NCBI GenBank assembly: GCA_017163975.1
Contig: JAFFSR010000370.1
Coordinates: 1,178,001-1,242,000 of the forward strand
Direction of reading: 5' to 3'
DNA length: 64,000 nt
DNA from: Anastatus disparis
Lineage: Eukaryota; Arthropoda; Insecta; Hymenoptera; Eupelmidae
Positions 55,945 through 64,000 of the stretch are shown piece after piece. Each line of letters opens with the position of its first letter. The first letter of the stretch is position 1. The position numbers were made by a program, and so were the translations under genes. The notes below the pieces were generated by a model. That model made no database searches, had not been told where the DNA came from, and saw nothing but the letters and a program-made list of their open reading frames with translations.

Positions 55945-57916
55945 GAAAGAAAAAGGAAAAGAGAGAGAAAAAAAAATGCTGTTAATTTTATTCATATTAT
56001 TAGCTATCGTTAGAGAAAATGTTGCAATTATTGGATTTAATTGTGAATCTACAGACCCAATCATCACTACATATTCTCTACTAGACACAGGAGAATGTGA
56101 CTTTCAACAGGAAAATATTACTATAACTAATTCAGTCATTTAGGATCAACTGCTCACGCTTTACAAGAATACTTATATGAAATTAGCCATGAAAAATCTA
56201 AATTCATTCACGATACAGGGATATTTAAATATAATATACATACTATAGCTGACCTGAAAATAAATTCAACAAAAGCAGTTGGAATAGACTTTGCAGGCAC
56301 AGTGAAGGATAAAACTTTGCACAGGAGCTTCATACACAGACAATTTTGGATCTTGGGACAACGTTTTAGTACAAGGTCTTATAAGAATAACTTTATTAGA
56401 AGAATACGCTCAAGTAAGTCTAAAAAATGATAAATTAAGATTAAATTCAGGGACTATATGTAAATTTTCGGATCGACATTGCATTGATTCGCAAGCAGGG
56501 TATACTTTTTGGGAAAATTTACCTACAGAAGAAGGTTTTAAAACAGAATATGAGACTTTATACAGAGGCCCTGCAACTATAATAAATTCACCTAATCAAA
56601 ATCCCATATATACTGTAAACACAGAAACAATAACATTTTCTTTGTCCGCGTTAAATAATGTAAAAATTTGCGATAGAATATTAACAAAAACGGAACACCC
56701 GAAGCTATTTATTTTAGATATATCTTATAATAAAATATTATTTGATAATACGATAAAAAAAGATGTGACAAATTTAGATTTGTTTACATATATAAACTCA
56801 AAATTTGTATATATTGAAAAACATTTTAGAGCTGATCTTACAGATTTATATTTTAATATTTTAAAAGAAAAATGCGAGATAGAAAAAAAGGTAATTCGCG
56901 AATCCTTATCCCTTGCGTCCATAGCTCCCGATGAATTCGCTTATAACATCATGCAAAAACCAGGCTATATAGCTAAACTTGCCGGCGAAGTAGTACATGT
57001 TATTAAATGTACACCAGTTGAGACACAGTTGCTGCATACAAACAAATGTTATGTTCAATTGCCAGTATTAACAAAAAATCAAACATGGTTTTTGACACCA
57101 AAAACACATATATTATTAAAATCAGGATCGGAAATAAACTGTAATTCGATAATTCCTCAATATTATAAAATTGGAGAAAATTGGATAAATCTCCTACGAA
57201 AACCGCGACCAACAAAAAATATAGTAAAAGTCTTAAAACCAAACACTCAAAAGTCGTGGATACCAGAAAAAATATCTTCTTTAGCAACAAGCGGAATTTA
57301 TTCTCAAGAGGATTTACAAGAATTACAGCAACACATCATGTTTCCTTTTGAAAAAGCAGCGCTACTTAATGCCATAGCAAGAGGTATACAGGGAGAACAA
57401 AACACACAAGTAGACTTATTAAATAATCTACTTACAGAAAATACATTATCGCATATTGCAGAAGATACTTGGAATAAATTCGTAAATAAATTGACAACTT
57501 TTGGATCTATAAGCTCAGCCATAATAATGATATTAATTATTATCCAAATAATTAAATTGACTATAGACACAATAATAAGGGGCTATACCCTTCACACTAT
57601 TTATGGCTGGTCTATACATTTGTTAGGAGCAATTTTCAGCTCTCTAACACATTTAATGATTACATTAAATACCAATCAAGTTAAAAGAAAAACAAATTAC
57701 GAAGAGATCCAACTAAAAGAAGTAAGAATAGAAAAACCTTCTATATCAAAACCAACACAATTAAGAGAAACAACACAATCATGCATAGCGAAACCTACAC
57801 CTCCACCTTTACCCTTAAAAGCACCATACACCAAACCACCAGTACCTATGTCTTCTCCCAAACCTATTCAAGAAGAGCCTAGAGAATTACCACTCTTCTG
57901 CTCTCGCATAGATTAA
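55945..57916 (+). pseudogene. envelope glycoprotein gene, chuvirus-glycoprotein-like pattern, broken
   Basis: A splice-acceptor-like TTATTTTATGTTTCAG ends at 55945. ATG 55976 starts a signal peptide (MLLILFILLAIVRENVAIIG), then GFNCESTDPIITTYSLLDTG. TAG at 56141-56143 and a frameshift near 56310 break it. The later open part (from about 56320 to 57916) has SWDNVLVQGLIRITLLEEY, DSQAGYTFWENLP, CYVQLPVLTKNQTWFLTPKT, CNSIIPQYYKI, an amphipathic stretch (LLNNLLTENTLSHIA), a transmembrane helix (SAIIMILIIIQIIKL) and a Pro-rich tail. The Cys and aromatic pattern looks like glycoproteins of chuvirus-type negative-strand viruses rather than the baculovirus-F type usual in errantiviruses. The assignment is from memory of the pattern. 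Not functional as it stands. Confidence 0.7.
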
Positions 57917-59065
57917 TTAAATAATTATTACTATTACAGATTTTTTAAAATTTTTTTTCTCTAAAATGATTTTCAAATTAAGAAACGATTTAAGCTATGC
58001 AAATCATAATTTTAATTATATTGTTACATCTAAGGTATTCAGTTACAGCTTAAGTCTATTACATTTCAGATTGCATAGTTACCTATACAATTATCTTGAG
58101 TCGGGAGGGAAGTGAATGAATATTCACTTATATATTCACATTATATTTAAATAATTTTATACTATTTAAATAATTAAAAATGTAAAATGTGAAAATTAAA
58201 ATGTATAAATTTAAAAGTATTTATAAGCAAAAATACGAATAATTTAAGACAATCTATTGAAATAACAATATAATTTAAGAATTTTCCATTTTTATTATAT
58301 TCCATTACCAATAATCATACATTACTTAACAATTATATAATAGGAAAATACATCGAATAATTGTATGAAATATTTTTATAATAATTAGATCTAAGATATT
58401 TATGTAAATTGATCAATAACTGGAAAAATTGTTATTACATTAAAATCTTTTATTTTAAAATTTATCATTCCAAAAATATGCAGTTATTGATCAATCAGCT
58501 AATTTACCTTAGCAAGCATATTGTAAAAGTAAGTCAGTTGTTAAGAAACCAAGTGCAATACGATTTTATGAAAAAAATGGAAAAGAAAACTATTTTTAAA
58601 TATTATAAGTACAAAATAACTAAATAATTTAATAATTATTATCATGAATAATTTAAAAAGATATATATACTTTTACAAGTTTAAAATAACTATATAATTA
58701 AATCATTTTTATTGCTATTTATATAGTTTTTATTATCATGAATAATTTAAAAAGATATATATATTCGTATTTTATAAGCACATCATATAAATGTACGAAA
58801 ACGTTTTACTGAATTAATATAGATTTTAAGTTATTTATGTAAATTGATCAATAACTTTACAAATCTATTACACTTTTATTATTATTATAACATATGCAGT
58901 TATTGATCGATAATAAAAAAAAAAGAAAGAAAGAAGATTTTTAGAATTTAAATGAAATATTATCAAATATTATCAAGTAGAAATAACAAAGAATTTTTAC
59001 TATTTTTGGCATTAATTTTAAAAGGATGGGGCGTTAGAAAATCAGGCTAAAACATCAAAAGAAAA

Positions 59066-59128
<63 letters not shown>

Positions 59129-59218
59129 AAGGAATTATATTATTAAAAGCAAAAAAAGAAGAGATACATGTGTATAGAGAAAGTATGTACAATATATATA
59201 TATATATTATAGATGGAT
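57917..59218. other. AT-rich region after env, possible displaced polypurine tract
   Basis: CTTGAGTCGGGAGGGAAGTG at 58095-58114 looks like a polypurine tract plus the first LTR bases, but the LTR begins only at 59989, where CTTGAGCCCCAAGG precedes it. About 1.9 kb may therefore have been inserted at the tract-LTR junction. TATGTAAATTGATCAATAAC occurs at about 58400 and 58834 with inverse CAGTTATTGATC nearby, and diverged at 59912. (TA)n at 59069-59125. No plus-strand gene. Confidence 0.5.
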
Positions 59219-59687
59219 TCAATCCCATCTCTCATCATCTTGATTATGAACAGGATCGCAGTATATTGGAACCCATAAGGGTTGCCTTCTTCTTGTGGTA
59301 TTATCAAATAAAATGGACCCAGTGGACACCAAATTATGGCCAATATACAGGAAGTAATTATACTGAAACAGCAACATCCGCATATACACCCCATGAACGA
59401 TGACTTCTCGTTGTTCCCAACGAAACAATGAAGCCAGATCCCGCATATCAAAACCATCAGCCACACTATCTCCGGACAACCATCTCTCTAAAGATAGTCT
59501 ACGGACACGTCGTTCAAGACGGGTGAAGTCCCAATCGTCGAACTAAAATACAAACAGAAGAAAATACATTTATTAAAACTTATTACAAAAAAAAAAAAAA
59601 AAATTATTAAATATAAGTATATATATAATTAGTATAAATACTCACACAGACGGTTTGATAGCGGCGACGTGGATAATAGAAACTCAT
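59219..59687 (-). CDS. antisense two-exon gene model inside the provirus, unknown function
   Basis: Exon 1 is 59646-59687 (start ATG 59687; an upstream in-frame ATG at 59705 lies about where transcription would begin), the intron 59543-59645 (donor TGT|GTGAGT, acceptor TATTTTAG|TTC), exon 2 59219-59542. The 121-residue product is basic at first (MSFYYPRRRYQTVC), then helical and charged (RLERRVRRLSLERW), then GFDMRDLASLFRWEQREVIV, and ends PLWVPIYCDPVHNQDDERW. Phase 0 is kept across the splice. No signal peptide or membrane helix. A TATA box stands upstream. Family not recognised; a small DNA-virus-like gene or an LTR-element accessory gene are options. The model rests on splice signals only. 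Confidence 0.45.
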
Positions 59688-59721
59688 GTTTTTGAATGTA
59701 CTCATATCAAAAACAATCCAA

Positions 59722-59730
59722 CCTTTTATA
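59722..59730 (-). promoter_or_regulatory. TATA box for the antisense gene model
   Basis: TATAAAAGG on the minus strand. Its start is 43 bp before the ATG at 59687, leaving room for a start site about 30 bp downstream and a short leader. An inverted CCAAT (GATTGG) lies 23 bp further upstream (59753-59758). Confidence 0.45.
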
Positions 59731-59988
59731 CAAACTAATAACTGTCAAAACCAATCACATACTTTACTACATCAGCAGTATATACATTTTTCTTTGCAAA
59801 CACATCAACAAAAACTATGTCACCCACTTACCATTGCAAAATATGCCGAAAATTCATTAAATTTTAAGAACTAAACATTTTTTTAAATAGATCATAAGAG
59901 AACAAATTCTTTATGTAAATTGTTCAATAATTGTATTTTCAACCCTTGCTGTTTCTCGTACCGATAAACAACATCTTGAGCCCCAAGG

Positions 59989-60870
59989 TGTTACGTCACG
60001 ACGTATCTTTTTAATTTCTTTCATTCATAATTTTAAAGTATCTTTTCACGTCATGAACTAATTAAAGCAGTTATTGAACAATAAAGGAATTTGACAAGCT
60101 AAACAGAAAAAGCGAAACAGTAAAGGAACTTGAAGTTTAATATTGGTCAATAAAACTCTTTAGTTAGCAAAATTATAAAATTAAGTAGTTCAAATCAACA
60201 ACGAGTATTACGAAATTACCAAGCGAATTCTAAAATCTTTAAGAAAACATATTATTAAAATATAAGAAAATTTATAAATAAAATCGGATAAATCTCATAA
60301 ACAAAATGAGTATAAAAACCAAATGAAACAAATGATATTCGGAATATTACCCCGGGTGTCTTATTGGTAATACGTTTACACTGCCCGCCAAGTTTTATAT
60401 TTCAAAGCAATTACTATTATTAAATATACATGTATCAATTATTAAAATATATACGCGCATAAAAATCAATTATATTAAAAGTGTTAAAAAATATCAATTA
60501 ACCTCGAGGATCTATTACATATTGTGCCTATTCATTTGTCCGCCCATACCTAGCACCAATCTACTGAGAAATACTACAAGGTAAGAATATATAATTATTT
60601 AATAAACTCTTTATTTTCAAGAATCAAGTTTATCCTTTAATACTATTCAATCGTGAGAGCGATTTTGTTCAATTAAATATTGGTGGAGTTTTCCACCACT
60701 AGATTTATACATCTCTATCTTTATACATTTTATAAATAAATTCAACATTTTAAACATACATAATTTATATATATATATTTAATGCAATTAATTAATATAA
60801 TTAAATAACTTATACACTTTTATTTATTTACACACTTTTATTTAGTCCTGGTGCAAGCCAGGACTTAACA
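59989..60870 (+). repeat. 3' LTR of the env-bearing element
   Basis: 882 bp. Differs from the 5' LTR by seven substitutions that I counted, a shorter TA tract and an 18-bp TTTATTTACACAC-type insertion near the end. Ends AGTCCTGGTGCAAGCCAGGA then CTTAACA, followed by AGTA. Confidence 0.95.
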
Positions 60871-61244
60871 AGTAAATAAATTAGTCTTGTGACTGCAGGA
60901 CAAGGCTAACTGAAAATTTGTAATTATAATTAGTTAAATAAAACTAACATAAAATAAAATAAATATATGTATATAAATAAATTTATTTATATCTAGATTG
61001 GAAATTAAATTATGAATTTCATGTATTATGCAAACAGATGAAATGAGCCTATTAATATTTCTGAAAACTCAAGAGGCAATACATGATCTGAGGTATAATC
61101 ACCCAAATGAGAAAATCCACGTGGAAACGACAGGGAATAATGAGATTTTTGTCACTGAGTCTAATTTGAAATATAAACTAGGTACCTTGAATTTAATTAA
61201 ATTCTAAATTACGAATTTTTATTTATTTTATTAAAAGTATATGT
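60871..61244. other. unassigned sequence between LTR elements
   Basis: AT-rich. ATGATCTGAGGTATAATCAC at 61082 stands out but no family is recognised. Confidence 0.5.
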
Positions 61245-62078
61245 TGTAACATGGCAATTTGTGCCATATTACTTATATTTAAAAATCTTAATATTTAGCG
61301 CCAAGTGCGACAAAAGGAAGCAGCATCTAAGAAGCAAGCCTGAAACCACCGAATTCAAACAACTTTCCATCTTAACTCGCCCATCACACACACACGCGCG
61401 CGCAAGGCTCAGCTAAGTCTTTATCTTACACGTACAAGGTATATTCTACGACTCTAGTAGTCGAACTTGAACCTTTAGTTGCGCGCGCAGTGCGTACCAA
61501 AGAAGATTGCAGCTAGCGAGAAGTAAAGGCGGCCATTGCCGCCTCATTCCTTCTGTTGCCGCCGTAACGTAAAGTTGTTGAGAAAGAGCGAATAGATTCC
61601 GAGCGTGTTACTACCATCGTTTATTAATAAAGATTAGTTTTGCGTGTGCCAAGAGTATGATTTCTATAGAATCTATGTAGATTCCTTATTACATTTATTT
61701 TGTCTGTTGTTTGCGCAATTAAGGAGTATGTTGCGCCTTCTTAGCGAACATTTATCGTGCCGCGTGGGTGTCAGGCGACCGCGTGTGCGAATCCTGTTTT
61801 ATTTTGTGCGTAAATTGTAGCGTGCCGTTAACTAAATCCCCTGTAGCTCTTCTTTTATTTTTAAGTGTTTTCCCGCTTGCTTCTTATTTCCCTTTTGATT
61901 AGATATATCGGAGTTGCGTCCGTTAACGCGACTGGCGCCCTAAAAATTAATTTAATTTATAGCTGTAAGTTTAAATAAATAGTATGACGTTTAAAATCTA
62001 TATTCCCCTTTAACTCATATTTTTCTCCATTCAGCTAATTATAATTAGTGCGGTCACCTGATCCCCATTACCGTTACA
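61245..62078 (+). repeat. gypsy-type LTR (second family), probably solo or truncated
   Basis: Starts TGTAACATGG and ends ATTACCGTTACA; TGTAAC / GTTACA is the terminal inverted repeat. GC-rich for this window. AATAAA near 61626. Immediately after it, CAGCGCAGCCAACGTGGGGC resembles a mutated tRNA-Lys primer site (CAACGTGGGGC exact), as in the mdg4/gypsy group. A second TGGCGCCC at 61933 is internal and unexplained. Confidence 0.55.
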
Positions 62079-62677
62079 ACCAGCGCAGCCAACGTGGGGC
62101 TCCAGAAATTTTATTCGTGAAAATTTTCGAAATTTGGGATCATTGTGAAAAAAAAATGTGCAAAAACTGTGAAAAAACTGTGTAAAAACTGTGTATAAAC
62201 TGTAAAAAATGAAATAGAAAAAAAATAGTAAAAACAGTGAAAAGGAAAGTAGAGACTGTATGTAGAACAATTCGTTTTTCTTTCGTCACCACGTGGTCGC
62301 CATTGACGCAGCGCACAAGCAAAGCAGGCCGAGTGGAGATACTTTGGTGGCCATTTTGAGCTATAGCGTCGCTTGGTAACGAATATTTTTATTTGTCTCT
62401 TGCAGCAATAAATTTTTTCTTCCAATGGGTTTTATTCATAATTTTTTTTTTAACTATAGTTTTTTATATAGAGAATTATTTCCTTTTCTGCTTCTAAAAA
62501 TCAAATTCTATGTTCAATAAATTACATATCTGCATATTTGGCTATAATAAATATTCACATATCGGTGTTTATACGTAGTCGTGCAACATCGCGCAAGAGC
62601 AAATCGTTCCTGTAACGTGTTGAAAAATTTCGTAAGTTTACTATCTCATTTCCTTTTGGATATATTCTAAATATCTT
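62079..62677 (+). other. leader-like remnant downstream of the gypsy-type LTR
   Basis: GCTCCAGAAATTTTATTCGT follows the primer-site-like sequence, then A-rich repeats of AAAAACTGTG (62160-62245). No gag or pol recognised. Minus-strand ORFs at 62031-62425 overlap one another and show no motif. Confidence 0.45.
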
Positions 62678-62681
62678 TTAA

Positions 62682-63062
62682 GAGGAGGTCACGTATCTCT
62701 GTCCTTTTCTAATCAAAGGAATGATTTTTTTACAAAAACTAATAACTTTAGCAAAAAATGAAGAGAAAGCCGCATCTTGTATCAAAAAGAGGAATATTTT
62801 CTTTGATGAGAAAGAATTAATTTTATTGCTTCGTTTTCGAGAAAACCTTGAAAAACTTAAATCATAGAGGTTAGGGTGGACAATTTGGTTTTTCAAGGTT
62901 TTCTTGAGAACGAAGCAATAAAATTAATTTTTTCTTATCAAAGAAAATATTCCTCTTTTTGATACAAGATGCGGCTTTCTCTTCATTTTTTGCTAAAGTT
63001 ATTAATTTTTGTAAAAAAATCATTTCTTTGATTAGAAAAGGACAGAGATACGTGACCTCCCG
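62682..63062. mobile_element. 381-bp TTAA hairpin MITE, copy e
   Basis: TTAA (62678-62681, 63063-63066) flanks GAGGAGGTCACGTATCTCTG and GATACGTGACCTCCCG. Same length as copies a, c and d. Left-arm GAGGAATATTTTCTTTGATG and its inverse are preserved. Confidence 0.93.
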
Positions 63063-63066
63063 TTAA

Positions 63067-64000
63067 GCCTATTGAAGATAACAGCTTTTCTTGCCTTTTG
63101 GTACTCACGATTGATTTTTTTGTTGTTATATGACACATGAGTTAAAACTTTCCTAAGAATATAGTGAAAGTATAGCATAAAAATTTTAGAACGTTTTATT
63201 AAATAGAGAGCCTGAACTTCGCACAAAACTAAGGAGTTTTAAGGAAGTTCGGAACAGTCTTCGCGACAACGTATAACTGTATTATATCACTTTATATGAT
63301 ATTGTATATATTTGACTGTGTTTATCCATTATTGCACGAAGGAAAAATTTATGTTATAGAGCATGCGAACTGACATCTACGGAAGTATATAAAATATTGA
63401 TACAAATATGATAGGCATCCCTACTGCTAAAGCTCAGGTGATAGTTAGGTGATAATCAAATGATAATCAGGTGATAATCAACTGAAAATCATGCCAAAAC
63501 GTCAGGTGATTATCAAATGATTTTCAAATGATTATCATCTGAAAATCATGATGGTATTATTTATTTAATATAAATATAATTACCATATAATCACTAATTA
63601 TAATAATAAGGTATTTGGAGTCAGTAAATATGAACTTAATGACTATTTGGTAATCTTCTCTTGTTAAACGAAAAAAAATTATAAGTGCAGAGGGAAAACT
63701 AATGGAAATATTGATAAACGATTATCGGATGTTACCATTCTGAATTTGACGATCATTCTATTTTTCGTATTCAATTTTAAGAATGACAAATAAGGATGCA
63801 GAGGTAAAAGAAAACATGTAAAAATGTTCATAGAGGGGTTCTCGTATCCATGAATACGAATTTGATGTAACGCCATTTTATAAGATAAAAATTAAAATAT
63901 AAAGATGAAAAATGAATAACATATATGTATATATAGATTACAGAATTATTAAATACATTAGTTATTATTCAAAATTATAGGTAAGTATTTTTTTTGTTTA
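63067..64000. other. AT-rich DNA with a 12-13 bp degenerate tandem repeat
   Basis: No gene seen. At 63433-63550 the word GGTGATAATCA / AATGATTATCA repeats about ten times with variations, in both purine-shifted forms. Short ORFs (63032-63226, 63679-63876, minus) show no motif. Confidence 0.6.

Larger units (their letters stand above)
46537..60870 (+). mobile_element. env-bearing Ty3/gypsy element (endogenous errantivirus-like provirus)
   Basis: Bounded by AGTA duplications (46533-46536, 60871-60874). Order: 5' LTR, leader with minisatellite, gag, protease-RT-RNase H-integrase, env, an antisense gene region, 3' LTR. LTRs differ by 7 substitutions and 2 length changes, so the insertion is recent. 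Yet pol has two in-frame stops, gag and integrase have frameshifts, env is broken, a solo LTR (52577-54015) sits in RNase H, and two 381-bp elements lie inside. At 14.3 kb it is about twice the usual gypsy size. RT, RNase H and integrase are of Ty3/gypsy type. It cannot now encode intact proteins. Confidence 0.93.

Noticed and set aside
59143..59403. Alternative ORFs of 107 (minus) and 77 (plus) residues over the antisense gene
   Set aside because: The other minus frame and the plus frame lack splice support and read through the TA-rich 3' end; the frame with consensus splice sites is preferred.
60871..64000. Host gene or tRNA in the less AT-rich stretch 61300-62110
   Set aside because: The stretch fits an LTR by its ends and the following primer-site-like sequence. 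I could not fold any tRNA or find an ORF with a recognisable domain.

Overview
This window looks like arthropod, most likely insect, nuclear DNA. It is strongly AT-rich, and nearly everything I recognise is repeat or transposable element (TE). The TE set is Ty3/gypsy LTR retrotransposons, non-LTR (LINE) elements, a Penelope-like element, a Helitron, hairpin MITEs and satellites. Hymenoptera is only a guess. I find no convincing host gene, tRNA, rRNA or CRISPR array. Almost every coding region is broken, so this is a nested TE cluster rather than a gene region.

Layout. 1-2387: 163-bp satellite. 2388-3809: 301-bp satellite with a 602-bp dimer pattern. 3814-7059: a foldback element with arms of about 0.9 kb that encloses an inverted array of the same 301-bp satellite. 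7810-10945 (minus): decayed tRNA-Trp-primed gypsy (CsRn1-like), copy 1, joined to a LINE ORF1 remnant that carries a TTAA hairpin element. 11960-12840: Penelope-like relic with a GIY-YIG endonuclease. 13085-19200: a series of hairpin elements, two of them inside an older repeat here called R-A. 19941-36377: one ancient Helitron Rep/helicase gene split into four pieces by younger insertions, namely gypsy copy 2 (20308-25906), a 7.4-kb repeat composite containing a 2.2-kb near-perfect palindrome (30014-32221), and a minisatellite-bearing inverted-repeat element (34916-36249). 36378-37260: LINE reverse transcriptase relic. 38877-42018: a second LINE whose ORF1 and ORF2 share one frame broken by four TAG and one TAA codon. 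42213-46450: inverted R-A copies around a transposase-like relic.

46537-60870 is a complete LTR element, a provirus-like Ty3/gypsy, with AGTA target duplications and LTRs differing at about seven sites. It has a Gag with about ten CCHC zinc knuckles, protease, RT, RNase H, integrase and an envelope gene whose pattern resembles a chuvirus-type glycoprotein. It is broken by in-frame stops, frameshifts, a 1.44-kb solo LTR inserted in RNase H and two 381-bp TTAA hairpin elements. Between env and the 3' LTR lies a compact antisense two-exon gene model with a TATA box. After it come another gypsy LTR (61245-62078), another 381-bp element and low-complexity DNA.

The parts do not form a pathway. They record successive insertions, and several orders of insertion can be read directly from target-site duplications. 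The best leads are the env-bearing element (many-knuckle Gag, unusual env, antisense gene), the foldback/satellite structure, the split Helitron, and the constant-length 381-bp TTAA hairpin family.
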